Below the pieces are notes generated by a model, which saw only the letters and a list, made by a program, of their open reading frames with translations, was not told where the DNA came from and ran no database searches. The position numbers and the translations under genes were made by a program. This document shows positions 52,549-61,910 of a stretch of DNA of 64,000 nucleotides, one piece after another. Within the stretch, counting starts at the first letter, position 1. Each line of letters begins with the position of its first letter. The stretch spans positions 1 through 64,000 of the forward strand of contig CASFTV010000019.1 of NCBI GenBank assembly GCA_949297765.1. The letters run 5' to 3'. This DNA comes from an uncultured bacterium. GTDB lineage: Bacteria; Verrucomicrobiota; Lentisphaeria; Victivallales; UBA1829.

Positions 52549-55500
52549 ATGAAATGGAACGCGCTGTTCTGCGTCCTTTGCGCGGGCGCACTGCTCTCTG
52601 CGGCGGAAAAGCCGGCGCCGGTCACACCGGAAACGTATCAGCCGGATTTTTCGGAATCGGACATCTACCTGCCGCATCTGAAGCGGACCCCTCTGTGGGG
52701 ATGGTGGGATGTCCGCAAGGTGACGTCGGACCGGAAGAACGATCCGAATGACGAGGGGACCCGTCTCCGCTTCTATGCGGCGGACTATGACTCGTCCGGC
52801 TGGGACAAGGATCTTGTTCCGAACCGTCTGACTCTCCCGATTTCTTACAAAATTGAGAAACCGGACTGGCACAAGCTCTTTCAGGTTCCGAGCCGTGTCC
52901 GCGAATGGGGAGGCGTCGCATGGCTGCTCAAGACCTTTCAGGCGCCCGATCGCAAGCCCGGGGAACGGGCCATTCTCCACTTCGAGGAGATCGCCGGAGC
53001 CTTCACGCTCTATGTCAACGGGAAACGGATCGCCGGGGAAATCCCCTATACTCCGCCGGTCTCCTACAAGGGACCGGAGCGAGCCTGGGATTTCGATATC
53101 ACCGACGTTCTCAAACCGGGAAAAACCAACCGGATCGCCGTCCGCCTGTTTCATGACGGCACACCGGTCCGCTGGGGCTGGGCGGGAATCTCCGGAATTG
53201 TCGATATCGTCTATCTGGACATCCGGCCGGCCGCCTACACGCAGAATGTGATGATCACAACCGCTCCGGACTGCCGGACCGTGGAATTTGAAGCGCTCCT
53301 TTCCGGCTCCTCCGCGGCGGCGGACACCGAAAACTGGAGCGGAGAAATCTTTGAATGGAACAGCCGGAAAAGCGTTGCATCCGTCCGGTTCGGCGCTCCG
53401 CACAAGGCGCATGAGACCACCGCGGTTTCGGCAAAACATCTCTTTTCGAATCCGAAGCTCTGGAGTCCGGAACACCCCTTCCTGTACGGGATCCGGATCC
53501 GGAATGCGCGCGGAGAAGTCACCGGAATCCAGCGTTTCGGAATCCGGACCTTCGGAATCAGGGACGGTCATTTCGTTCTGAACGGACAGCCGATCATGCT
53601 GCGCGGAGTCTGCGGGCACGACCCCTCCTCTCTTCAATTCTGGAAACCGGGCAGTCTCTATTCGTTCCGCACGAACCGCGACGGCACGTTCTATAAATAC
53701 TGGAAGTATTTCCGCGATGCGCATGTCAACCACCTCCGTTTTCACGGCGGCACGTTCTCCCGTCCGAATCTCGACATGCTCGACGAGCTCGGGATTCTGC
53801 TGACCTATGAGCTCAGCTATCCGGAGACGATGATTCAGGATCCCACCCGCGTGGACCTGATCTCGGTCAAGGGATACGACGGAGCCTGCGACCGCAGCGG
53901 CAAACTTCTTCCGGAGTTTGTCGACCGGGTGAAATACCGGATCCGCACCACCTACTCCCATCCGGTGATCTGCACCTACAGTTTCGGCAACGAACTCTGC
54001 ACGGGATACGACGATCCCCGCATGATCAACATGCTGAACAATCTTTACGACCTCTATGCGAAAACCGACAAACAGCGCCGTCCGGTCACCAACTCCTCCG
54101 GCCGCGCCGCTCCGGAAGCCACGCAGCTTGCCACGATCAGCAAATACGAAAAAACCGATTATCTTGACATGCACGACTATTCCGGCTCTCTGCGCCAGAC
54201 GCCGTTCTTCTATGGGGAACAGGTCTTCCGGAACTATCTGGCGAACGTTCTGAAATACTACGGGAGGAAACTGCCGATCGTCAACGGCGAATTTCTCTAC
54301 TACTTCTACGGCAACTACAAACCCTACCGGAACGTCTGGAAATCGGACGATGCCGATGAACCCGACTGGAATGCCGCAAAATTCATCTTCAACGGCGGTC
54401 TCCGGAAACAGGACGTCATGATGGGCAATCTCTCCTTCTACTGGTGCCGGAACTTCGGGACGCGCGCCTATCAGCTCCACCATCGCGAGACCCGCACACT
54501 CGCCCAGGAGCGGATTCTGGAACTTCAGCGCAAAAACTGGCCCGATCTCAACGGCTTTGAGGCGCTGAGCGACTTCATCGAAATTCCCGACCTCTATCCG
54601 GACCGGAAGGTGGAATTTGCCCGGATTCCGGAATGGCATGCGCTCGCCCGCGGCTGTGCGCCCGTCATTCCGATTCTCGACCGGATTCATCCGAACAGCT
54701 TCTGCGGCGAGGAGTTCCGGACAAACCTGTTCGTCATCAACAATGCCGAATCGGCGAAGAAAAACCTTCTGTTCGAGGCGGAGATCCGGGATGCGAAAGG
54801 ACGAATTCTCCGTTCGGTCCGGACTCCGGTCGGAGATCTTGCCAGCGGCGAACGGAAAACCTTCCCGTTTGTCATCCGTGCGCCGGAAACGGAGGGAGCG
54901 TTCCGTCTGGTCTACCGTCTCCGCTCGGGCAAGGAGATGGTTCTGGAGCGCAAAATGGGCGTGAATGCCCGGAATCGGGAAACGGTTTTTGCACCGATTG
55001 AAACCCAAAAGAAAATCGGCCTTTACGATGCGTCGTCGCTGTTCGGGGGAATGAAGCCGTACAGCACGGCGAAGGTTCTGAAGATGTTCCATCTCCCGTA
55101 TGAGAACATTACGGATTTCGACAGGCTCGGGTCGTATGAGATTCTGATCATCGGAAACGACTCCATCGACCAGCCGCTCCAGGAAAACGCGGAGAAAATC
55201 CGGCGCTTTGTGGAAAACGGCGGACGGCTTCTGGTGTTCGATCAGAACTTTGTCGGCCGCATTCCGTTCCTCAGCGAACTGGAATACGTTCCGGCGGGAC
55301 CGGTGGAATTCACGGAGATTCTGAAACGGAAACATCCGCTGGTCGCGGGGATGCGCCAGGAGGAGCTGTACTGCTGGAAACAGGCGGACGCCTCAGTGTA
55401 CCGTTCGTTCATCATGCCGGTTTCGGAAGCGGCGGTGACGGTCGGAGCCAACACGACGGTCTGGGGATCGACGGCGTTCGGCATGACGGCGGCCCATCTC

Positions 55501-56283
55501 AAGCTCGGGAAAGGCGACATTCTGTTCGTCCAGCCGGAGATCACGAAAACGCTGACCGGCGATTCCGGCGCCGCCGCCCTCGCCCGCAATACTCTCGCTC
55601 TGATTCTGGACGATGCGACGCGCGAAAAAGCGGTCAACTTTCACGGCAAGACCGCGCTGAAAGCCTCTCCTCTCGCCCGGAAGAACGCCCTCTGCATCCC
55701 GCTGACCCGCGCGGCGAACATGGCGTTTGCCGACAGCGTGGCGGCCGACGGCAAAGGCGGATGGACCGATCAGGGACCGACCAACGATCTCTCCCCCATC
55801 CCGCTCGGACAGCAGATCTTTATCGGCATCCCGTTTGAGATCGCCGATCCGCAGACCAATGGCGGACGCTCCTGTCTTGTCGTTGCGGACCGGAAGGAAT
55901 CCAAAATCCGGAAAAAAAGCGGAACCATTCCCGTCGGTGCGCAAGTGAAACGACTTCTGTTTCTGCACGCGGGAGCCTATCTTCCGGAGATCCGGCAGAA
56001 GGTCGGGACCTATACGATCCGCTACCGCTCGGGACAGCAGGCCGTCATTCCGCTGATCGCCATGGAAAATATCGCCGACTGGTGGAATGCGCCGACCAGC
56101 GTGGTCTCGAAGGCGGACTGTGCATGGAGCGCTCCCAACCGGAGCGGGGTGGTCGGGCTGTTCCTGTTCGAATGGAAGAATCCCCGCCCGGAGGATCCGG
56201 TCGAGAGCGTCACTCTCACTGCCGACAACGCCGTCATCGGCCTTGCCGGGCTCACCGGAGAAGCAATCACTCAAAGCAAATAA
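52549..56283 (+). CDS. Exported GH2-family glycoside hydrolase (cassette E)
   Basis: A 1244-residue exported enzyme (signal core ALFCVLCAGALLSAA). Domains in order: a jelly roll about 90-225 (GVAWLLKTFQAPDR, LYVNGKRIAGE), an Ig-like domain to about 335 (LWSPEHPFLYGIRI, QRFGIRTFGI), the TIM barrel (VLNGQPIMLRGVCGHD), likely acid/base Glu482 in YSFGNELC, and likely nucleophile Glu581 in IVNGEFLYY. After 830 comes a second beta part and a glutamine-amidotransferase-like fold (ILIIGNDSIDQPLQ, GGRLLVFDQNF). This matches large beta-galactosidase/glucuronidase-type GH2 proteins, though the substrate is open. AAAGGAG precedes the start. Confidence 0.82.
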   Translation: MKWNALFCVLCAGALLSAAEKPAPVTPETYQPDFSESDIYLPHLKRTPLWGWWDVRKVTSDRKNDPNDEGTRLRFYAADYDSSGWDKDLVPNRLTLPISYKIEKPDWHKLFQVPSRVREWGGVAWLLKTFQAPDRKPGERAILHFEEIAGAFTLYVNGKRIAGEIPYTPPVSYKGPERAWDFDITDVLKPGKTNRIAVRLFHDGTPVRWGWAGISGIVDIVYLDIRPAAYTQNVMITTAPDCRTVEFEALLSGSSAAADTENWSGEIFEWNSRKSVASVRFGAPHKAHETTAVSAKHLFSNPKLWSPEHPFLYGIRIRNARGEVTGIQRFGIRTFGIRDGHFVLNGQPIMLRGVCGHDPSSLQFWKPGSLYSFRTNRDGTFYKYWKYFRDAHVNHLRFHGGTFSRPNLDMLDELGILLTYELSYPETMIQDPTRVDLISVKGYDGACDRSGKLLPEFVDRVKYRIRTTYSHPVICTYSFGNELCTGYDDPRMINMLNNLYDLYAKTDKQRRPVTNSSGRAAPEATQLATISKYEKTDYLDMHDYSGSLRQTPFFYGEQVFRNYLANVLKYYGRKLPIVNGEFLYYFYGNYKPYRNVWKSDDADEPDWNAAKFIFNGGLRKQDVMMGNLSFYWCRNFGTRAYQLHHRETRTLAQERILELQRKNWPDLNGFEALSDFIEIPDLYPDRKVEFARIPEWHALARGCAPVIPILDRIHPNSFCGEEFRTNLFVINNAESAKKNLLFEAEIRDAKGRILRSVRTPVGDLASGERKTFPFVIRAPETEGAFRLVYRLRSGKEMVLERKMGVNARNRETVFAPIETQKKIGLYDASSLFGGMKPYSTAKVLKMFHLPYENITDFDRLGSYEILIIGNDSIDQPLQENAEKIRRFVENGGRLLVFDQNFVGRIPFLSELEYVPAGPVEFTEILKRKHPLVAGMRQEELYCWKQADASVYRSFIMPVSEAAVTVGANTTVWGSTAFGMTAAHLKLGKGDILFVQPEITKTLTGDSGAAALARNTLALILDDATREKAVNFHGKTALKASPLARKNALCIPLTRAANMAFADSVAADGKGGWTDQGPTNDLSPIPLGQQIFIGIPFEIADPQTNGGRSCLVVADRKESKIRKKSGTIPVGAQVKRLLFLHAGAYLPEIRQKVGTYTIRYRSGQQAVIPLIAMENIADWWNAPTSVVSKADCAWSAPNRSGVVGLFLFEWKNPRPEDPVESVTLTADNAVIGLAGLTGEAITQSK

Positions 56284-56294
56284 AGGAGATCATC

Positions 56295-57053
56295 ATGAAT
56301 TCAGGAAAACGCATTCTTGCCGGAATCGTCTTTGCGGCCGCGTGTCTTGCCGCGGCGGAGAATTACGAAAGCAAAGGGTTTTCGGTTCAGTTCTCGCCGT
56401 CGGGCCTCATCCGGAATTTAAGCTATGCCGGAGTTCCGCTTTCCAATTCGATTTCGCTGGTCGGAGAGTACAAGCGGACCGCGGAGGAACCGAAATACGA
56501 TTCGCATTTCTACCAGACATGGGACTACTCCGGGAAAGCCGTCTTCCAGAAGAACGGAGATGCGATGACGGTCACCGTGAACTCAACTCTCAGCAACGAC
56601 GGCAAGAAAAACGGCGTTGCCTACACCATCCGGTACGATCTCACGCCGGACCGCATCACCGGAACGTTCGAGGTCCGGCAGAATACGGTTCTTCACACCC
56701 AGAAGGATATCTTCGATGCGCAGATTGCGATGCTCCCCTCCTACTTCGGACGGGGGGTAAAAGCGGTCGCCGCCGACGGGCAGGAATCGCTCTCGCTCAT
56801 TCCGGGCACCTACAATCCGAAATACCGTCTTCAGGGCAGGAGCATCACCCTTTCCACCGGGAAAGGAATTCTGATGACCCTCACCGCCGGGAAAGATACC
56901 TTCATCGACTACATGGATCCGCGCGGCTGGGGCGGAAAAAACTTTATTTTCCGCATCCACCCGAAAACCGAATGGTCCGCAAAACAGGTTGCCTATCCCG
57001 CCGGAACCGTCTGGAAGTGGGATTTCACGATCGCCTGCGCCCGCGAGCAGTGA
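56295..57053 (+). CDS. Small secreted protein of unknown function (cassette E)
   Basis: A 252-residue secreted protein with signal core RILAGIVFAAACLAAA. The mature part is beta-rich with regular alternation (YTIRYDLTPDRITGTFEVRQ, LQGRSITLSTGKGILMTLT), perhaps a galactose-mutarotase-like or carbohydrate-binding sandwich; I cannot assign a family. It follows the GH2 gene by 11 bases with AAAGGAG, and its end overlaps the convergent gene by 29 bases. The start at 56295 was preferred to the longer frame inside the GH2 gene. Confidence 0.75.
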   Translation: MNSGKRILAGIVFAAACLAAAENYESKGFSVQFSPSGLIRNLSYAGVPLSNSISLVGEYKRTAEEPKYDSHFYQTWDYSGKAVFQKNGDAMTVTVNSTLSNDGKKNGVAYTIRYDLTPDRITGTFEVRQNTVLHTQKDIFDAQIAMLPSYFGRGVKAVAADGQESLSLIPGTYNPKYRLQGRSITLSTGKGILMTLTAGKDTFIDYMDPRGWGGKNFIFRIHPKTEWSAKQVAYPAGTVWKWDFTIACAREQ

Positions 57054-57570
57054 AAAACACGCTGTTCCCGCCGGATCCCGCTGAAAATTTCAGCGGGGTC
57101 AGCCATTCGGGCGCTTTTCTCCCGGTATAGCGGAACCGGGGCAGGACATGCCGCTTGAAGCGGTAGTAATTCCGATACGAAGCCACCACGCCCGTCATGG
57201 ATTCATCGCCGGTTTTGAAGGCATCCGGCATACATTTCGGGAATGTCAGGGCGGCGGGATCGAACGATCCGTGCGTCCGCCAGAACTCCTGGAACAGCGC
57301 TTCGGTCCGATGGCATTTTCCGAATCGGAGGGCATATTCCTCCAGCAGCGCCTCCAGATGGGCGCAGAGCCAGTTGTAGTTGTGCGGATTGGAAAGACTC
57401 CGCCGGCACGGATGCTCCGCATGGGTCAGACGATAACCGCGATCCAGTCCGCGGATCCGGTCCTGTGTGGAAAGCAGCTGCGCCGACTCCAGGATCATCT
57501 TCACCACATGGGCGTCACAGAGCGCCTGTGCCGCCTTCTCCGGGGATACGTCCACTGCAAAAATATTCAT
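57025..57570 (-). CDS. Conserved hypothetical protein of a phage-type family
   Basis: A 181-residue protein opening MNIFAVDVSPEKAAQALCD and continuing AHVVKMILESAQLLST, then HAEHPCRRSLSNPHNYNWL and VVASYRNYYRFKRH. From memory, this arrangement (His/Lys-rich N-terminus, NP-x-NYxW, terminal YRNYY) recurs in uncharacterised phage and bacterial proteins, sometimes linked to DNA metabolism; the family link was not checked. AAAGGCGG precedes the start at 57570; the longer frame from 57693 is not supported. It overlaps the secreted-protein gene's end and sits downstream of the rfb operon. Confidence 0.68.
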   Translation of the reverse strand: MNIFAVDVSPEKAAQALCDAHVVKMILESAQLLSTQDRIRGLDRGYRLTHAEHPCRRSLSNPHNYNWLCAHLEALLEEYALRFGKCHRTEALFQEFWRTHGSFDPAALTFPKCMPDAFKTGDESMTGVVASYRNYYRFKRHVLPRFRYTGRKAPEWLTPLKFSAGSGGNSVFFTARGRRRS

Positions 57571-57664
57571 TTGAACCGCCTTTCTCCCGCGTTCTCCGCT
57601 CCATCGTTCCGGACGGATCACGGGTTTGCAGAGAAAAAACAGGAGAAAAGACGAAAAAGTTCCC

Positions 57665-57692
57665 TGACGGGCAAAAAAAATTTCCCCCGTCA
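57665..57692 (-). terminator. Probable terminator hairpin after rfbD
   Basis: TGACGGG (57665-57671) pairs with CCCGTCA (57686-57692) around an A/T-rich loop. On the minus strand it is followed by a T-rich stretch, fitting the end of the rfb operon (stop at 57709). Confidence 0.55.
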
Positions 57693-57708
57693 CTCCGGAT
57701 GGGAACGG

Positions 57709-58569
57709 TCAGACAAACGTTTCCAGTTTCAGGAATTCCGCGAGAGCCTCCTTCCAGTCCGGCATCGGAGAGAATCCGAGTTCTTTCAGCCGGAGCTTGG
57801 TCAGACGGGAATTTTTCGGGCGCGGCGCCGGACGGGGGAACTCCTCCGTCGAACAGGGCTGCACCGCCTGGGAAATCTGTTTCTGGCGGAAAATCTCCCG
57901 GGCGAACTCCGCCCAGCTGGCTTCGCCCTCGCAGGTCATGTGAAGAATACCGGTCACGTCCGGCCGCTCCAGGACCTCCCCGAGTTTCCGGGCGACCGCG
58001 AGTGCACTGGTCGGATTGCCGATCTGATCGTCCACGACTTTGAGAACCGGCCGGCTCCCGTCCGCCAGCTTCAGCATCGTGTGAACAAAGCTCGGACCGC
58101 CGAACCCGTAGAGCCAGGAGATCCGGCAGATCACGGAGTTGTCGGGAAGGATCCGGCGGATCGCCTCCTCTCCGGCAAATTTGGTCTGTCCGTAGACGGT
58201 CGCCCCTCCGTTGGCCGCTTCGTATTCGGTATACGGATGTCCCGCCGTCCCGTCGAACACATAGTCGGTGGAGATCGCAATCAGGCGGACTCCCGCCTCC
58301 CGGCATGCGGCGGCCACATTGGCGCTGCCGTGAAGATTCAACCGGTCCGCAAGCTCCCGCTCCGTTTCGCAGCGGTCCACCGCGGTCATTGCGGCGCAGT
58401 GGATCACGGCGTCCGGAGAATGGCGGCGGAGAACGGCGCGGAGAGAGGCCGGATCCGTAATATCCGCTTCGGGAAGATCGGTCGGAATCATCGAAAAGCG
58501 GTCGCCGAGGACTCGGCAGAGGGTCCTTCCGAGCATTCCCCTCCCCCCGGTCAGAAGCACTTTTTTCAT
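57709..58569 (-). CDS. rfbD: dTDP-4-dehydrorhamnose reductase
   Basis: A 286-residue short-chain reductase that completes dTDP-L-rhamnose synthesis using NAD(P)H. Motifs: VLLTGGRGMLGRTLC, DITDPASLRAVL, NVAAACREAGVRLIAISTDYVFDG with YxxxK later in YGQTKFAGEEAI. Its start overlaps the rfbC stop by 4 bases. Last gene of rfbBACD. Confidence 0.95.
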   Translation of the reverse strand: MKKVLLTGGRGMLGRTLCRVLGDRFSMIPTDLPEADITDPASLRAVLRRHSPDAVIHCAAMTAVDRCETERELADRLNLHGSANVAAACREAGVRLIAISTDYVFDGTAGHPYTEYEAANGGATVYGQTKFAGEEAIRRILPDNSVICRISWLYGFGGPSFVHTMLKLADGSRPVLKVVDDQIGNPTSALAVARKLGEVLERPDVTGILHMTCEGEASWAEFAREIFRQKQISQAVQPCSTEEFPRPAPRPKNSRLTKLRLKELGFSPMPDWKEALAEFLKLETFV

Positions 58570-59138
58570 TTCATGTACTCCCGATTGCTGTAATCAAAGA
58601 GTTCGGCGTCTTTCAGAAGCGGATTCACCTGATCCTTCGGCGAAAGATTGAACTGTTCCACCCGGACACGCCAGTCGATGCCGAGGGCCGGATCGTTGAA
58701 GGCGATTCCCCGTTCGTGGGAAGGCGCGTAGAGATTGTCGCATTTGTACTGGAAAACGACATCTTCGGTCAGCACCACGAACCCGTGGGCGAAACCGCGG
58801 GGCACGAACAGCTGGCGTTTGTTCTCTCCGGAAAGCTCGACCGCCACATGTTTCCCGAAGGTTGGCGATCCCTTCCGGATATCCACCGCCACATCCAGCA
58901 CCGCGCCGAGAATCACCCGGACCAGTTTTGCCTGCGTATAGGGAGCGGCCTGATAGTGGAGTCCGCGGAGGACGCCGAATTTCGAACGAGATTCGTTGTC
59001 CTGCACCCAGTTGCAGTCGATGCCGGCGTCGCGGTAGCGCTGATCCGACCACGATTCAAAGAAGTATCCCCGGGCATCCCCGAAGACTTTCGGTTCAATG
59101 AGTTTCACATCCGGAAGATCCGTTTCCGTCACATTCAT
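58566..59138 (-). CDS. rfbC: dTDP-4-dehydrorhamnose 3,5-epimerase
   Basis: A 190-residue cupin-type epimerase. Motifs: [69 protein letters not shown]. Full family length. ATGA overlaps with rfbA upstream and rfbD downstream. It epimerises C3 and C5 of dTDP-4-keto-6-deoxyglucose. Confidence 0.96.
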   Translation of the reverse strand: MNVTETDLPDVKLIEPKVFGDARGYFFESWSDQRYRDAGIDCNWVQDNESRSKFGVLRGLHYQAAPYTQAKLVRVILGAVLDVAVDIRKGSPTFGKHVAVELSGENKRQLFVPRGFAHGFVVLTEDVVFQYKCDNLYAPSHERGIAFNDPALGIDWRVRVEQFNLSPKDQVNPLLKDAELFDYSNREYMK

Positions 59139-60001
59139 TTTCCCACCAGGTGTTTCAGATATTGTCCATATTCGGTTTTCATCATATCCCCGGCGCTGTC
59201 GAGGACCTCCTGCGCGGTCATCCAGCCATTCTCGTATGCGATCTCCTGAAGACAGGCGATCTGGAGTCCCTGCCGGGTTTCGACCGTCCGGATGAAATTC
59301 GCGGCGTCGAGCATGCTGTCATGCGTCCCGGTATCGAGCCAGGCATAGCCGCGCTTGAACAGCTCCACATGGAGTTTTCCCGCTTTGAGATAGGCGTTGT
59401 TGACGCTGGTGATCTCCAGTTCGCCGCGCGCCGAGGGGCGGATGGTTTCCGCGATCCGGACAACGTCGTTGTCGTAGAAATAGAGACCGGTCACGGCATA
59501 GTTGGATTTCGGTTTTTCGGGTTTTTCCTCAATGCTGACCGCGTGTCCTTCGGAGTCGAACTCAACGACGCCGAACCGCTCCGGATCGCGGACGTAGTAC
59601 CCGAAAATCGTGGCGCCGACCGTCCGTTCTGTCGCTTTCCGCAGCAGACTGCTGAGATTGGCGCCGTAGAAGATGTTGTCTCCCAGCACCAGGGCGACGG
59701 AATCGCTCCCGATAAACTTCTTTCCGATCAGGAATGCCTGCGCAAGTCCTTCCGGCTTCGGCTGAATCTCGTAGCGGAACTGCACTCCGAACCGGGACCC
59801 GTCCCCGAGCAGGCGACGGAATGACGGCTGATCCTCCGGAGTCGTAATAATCAGGATTTCCCGGATTCCCGCCAGCATCAGTGTGCTGATCGGATAGTAG
59901 ATCATCGGTTTGTCATAAATTCCCAGAAGCTGTTTGGAAACGCCCCGGGTGATCGGATGCAGTCTCGTTCCGGCGCCGCCGGCCAGCACAATTCCCTTCA
60001 T
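59135..60001 (-). CDS. rfbA: Glucose-1-phosphate thymidylyltransferase
   Basis: A 288-residue nucleotidyltransferase: the pyrophosphorylase motif [16 protein letters not shown] is at the N-terminus, followed by [43 protein letters not shown] and [13 protein letters not shown]. It makes dTDP-glucose, the first step of dTDP-L-rhamnose synthesis. Start at 60001 (GGAG upstream) overlapping the rfbB stop by 4 bases; the longer frame from 60061 lies inside rfbB. Confidence 0.96.
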   Translation of the reverse strand: MKGIVLAGGAGTRLHPITRGVSKQLLGIYDKPMIYYPISTLMLAGIREILIITTPEDQPSFRRLLGDGSRFGVQFRYEIQPKPEGLAQAFLIGKKFIGSDSVALVLGDNIFYGANLSSLLRKATERTVGATIFGYYVRDPERFGVVEFDSEGHAVSIEEKPEKPKSNYAVTGLYFYDNDVVRIAETIRPSARGELEITSVNNAYLKAGKLHVELFKRGYAWLDTGTHDSMLDAANFIRTVETRQGLQIACLQEIAYENGWMTAQEVLDSAGDMMKTEYGQYLKHLVGK

Positions 60002-61074
60002 GGTTGTTCTCCTGTTCCAAGACGTTCCATTTTGTAGGCTCCGCTCAGCACATGAGCGCACCAGTCCTCCTTATGATCCAGATACCAGAGCACGGTTTTG
60101 CGGATTCCGGAATCGAAGGTCTCCTGCGGAGTCCAGCCGAGTTCGCGCGCGATTCTCGACGGATCAATGGCATAGCGGCGATCATGGCCGGGACGGTCCT
60201 TCACATGAACGATCTGTTCCGCATACGATTTCCCGTCCGGACGCGGACGCAGTTCATCGAGCAGAGAGCAGATGGTCCGGACCACCTCCAGATTGGTTTT
60301 CTCGTTATGTCCGCCGATGTTGTAGGTTTCGCCGGGGATTCCTTTGGTCGCGACCAGGTAGAGTGCTCGTGCATGATCCTCCACATAGAGCCAGTCGCGG
60401 ATCTGGAGACCTTCCCCGTAGACCGGCAGCTCCTTTCCGTCCAGCGCATGAAGAATCACGAGCGGAATCAGCTTTTCCGGAAAATGAAAGGGGCCGTAAT
60501 TGTTGGAACAGTTGGTCACCATGGTCGGCAGCCCGAAGGTGCGCATCCAGGCGCGGACCAGATGATCGCTGGAGGCTTTGCTGGCGCTGTACGGGGAGCT
60601 GGGAGCATAGGGGGTTGTCTCGCGGAAGAAATCCTCCGGTCCATTCAGATCGCCGAACACCTCGTCGGTGGAGATGTGATGGAAGCGGAAGGCCTTCTTC
60701 GCCTCGTCTTCCAGAGAATTCCAGTAGTTCCGGGCGGCTTCCAGAAGCGTATAGGTCCCGACAATGTTAGTGCGGATGAATTCGCCGGGGCCGTCGATGG
60801 AGCGGTCCACATGGGACTCCGCGGCAAGGTGCATCACATGGGTCGGCCGGAACGAGCGGAAAACGCGGTCCAGCTCTGCGCGGTCGCAGATGTCGACCTG
60901 TTCAAAACGGAAGCGGGGAGAGTCCGAAATTTCCGCCAGATTTTCCAGATTTCCCGCGTAGGTGAGCTTGTCCACGGTGCAGACATCGTCCGCCGTGGCG
61001 CGTATGATATGACGGACCAGTGCGGAGCCGATGAACCCCGCCCCTCCCGTAACAAGAATCCGATTGCCGTTCAT
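59998..61074 (-). CDS. rfbB: dTDP-glucose 4,6-dehydratase
   Basis: A 358-residue SDR dehydratase: [46 protein letters not shown], active-site [28 protein letters not shown] and [14 protein letters not shown]. Start at 61074 with GGAGAAGAAAAT upstream, rather than the longer frame from 61167. First gene of rfbBACD. The product, dTDP-L-rhamnose, is a cell-surface polysaccharide precursor. Confidence 0.96.
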   Translation of the reverse strand: MNGNRILVTGGAGFIGSALVRHIIRATADDVCTVDKLTYAGNLENLAEISDSPRFRFEQVDICDRAELDRVFRSFRPTHVMHLAAESHVDRSIDGPGEFIRTNIVGTYTLLEAARNYWNSLEDEAKKAFRFHHISTDEVFGDLNGPEDFFRETTPYAPSSPYSASKASSDHLVRAWMRTFGLPTMVTNCSNNYGPFHFPEKLIPLVILHALDGKELPVYGEGLQIRDWLYVEDHARALYLVATKGIPGETYNIGGHNEKTNLEVVRTICSLLDELRPRPDGKSYAEQIVHVKDRPGHDRRYAIDPSRIARELGWTPQETFDSGIRKTVLWYLDHKEDWCAHVLSGAYKMERLGTGEQP

Positions 61075-61403
61075 ATTTTCTTCTCCTGCAGTTGCATGGC
61101 CCCGTGGACCGCCGGAAATTCCGGAAAACTTTTTCCGTCTGCTCCCGAAACCGGCGGCATTCGGCAACGAAAAGGAAACGAACCGGAATACCGATATAAA
61201 TCCGGCCGTTGAAATGTATCTTCTATAACCTTTTTTTCAAGTATACCGTATCGGATTTCAATCGTTTTTTTCAGGACGGCACCCGGCGGAAACGTCAAAA
61301 ATCGCTGCAAATCCCATCCTGCGCCTTTGTTGCGACAGATGGTTCCGGGCGGCCGGTTCCGATGGCGGAGTCCCGGCACCGGCGGCCCGGGAAAGATCCC
61401 CCT
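61075..61403. other. Gene-free stretch upstream of rfbB with GC-rich hairpin
   Basis: No convincing gene in this 329-base region. It contains AT-rich promoter-like sequence around 61200-61265 but no clear consensus promoter. A 13-base arm at 61345-61357 pairs with 61378-61390 with a single mismatch and a 20-base loop, just downstream of the lipoprotein gene. It could end that transcript, though no T-run follows on the minus strand. Confidence 0.5.
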
Positions 61404-61655
61404 TCAGTCTCCCAGCTCCTTTTCGAGCTTCTGATTGTAGCCGGACTGGATTTTTTCCAGTTTCTTTGCTGCCTGACGGCCCTGTTCAAGAGGTTTTTTC
61501 CCCGTCAGGTAATCCGTTGTTTTCTCCACGCTTCCGGCGGTTTTCTCCGCAGCGGCTTTCGATGCGGGTTCCGGCTGCCTGGAATCGTCGCCGCACGCGG
61601 AAAGCAGGACGGCGGTTCCGGCACAGAGGACAAGAACAAATACCAGCTTCTTCAT
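61404..61655 (-). CDS. Small lipoprotein
   Basis: An 83-residue lipoprotein: hydrophobic signal FVLVLCAGTAVLLSAC with a lipobox ending at Cys (LLSAC), then a charged, Lys/Glu/Ala-rich helical tail (KAAAEKTAGSVEKTTD, QAAKKLEKIQSGYNQKLE). Function unknown; perhaps an envelope-spanning or structural lipoprotein. Start at 61655 with AAGGAGG upstream; a TTG two codons earlier is less likely. Confidence 0.85.
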   Translation of the reverse strand: MKKLVFVLVLCAGTAVLLSACGDDSRQPEPASKAAAEKTAGSVEKTTDYLTGKKPLEQGRQAAKKLEKIQSGYNQKLEKELGD

Positions 61656-61692
61656 TTTCAACTCCTCCTTGATGGTTGCGGAAAAGAAGTGC

Positions 61693-61711
61693 GACGGTTT
61701 AAGATACCGTC
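61693..61711. promoter_or_regulatory. GACGGT/ACCGTC inverted repeat between divergent genes
   Basis: GACGGT at 61693-61698 and ACCGTC at 61706-61711, 7-base spacer, 38 bases upstream of the lipoprotein gene. The rest of the 255-base gap (61656-61910) is A/T-rich with a weak promoter-like TTCAAA at 61814 before the glycyl radical enzyme gene. Confidence 0.35.
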
Positions 61712-61910
61712 CCCGGAGAAAAAAGCAAGTCCGTTCCGGAGAAGAACAGAGCCGGAATCCATGAAAAAACGGGAGAAGATCAGAAAATTACATGTTTTTT
61801 TAAAAAAATCACATTCAAAAAAACCTTTTCCTATTCCATATTATCTCCAAGACGGGAAACAACAAAAAACTCTCCGTCCGAAACGATTCAAAAAAAAAGG
61901 AGATCTCAGA

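Noticed and set aside
52399-55335. 978-residue antisense frame over the GH2 gene
   Set aside because: Shadow of GH2 codon bias; no recognisable motifs and no ribosome site.
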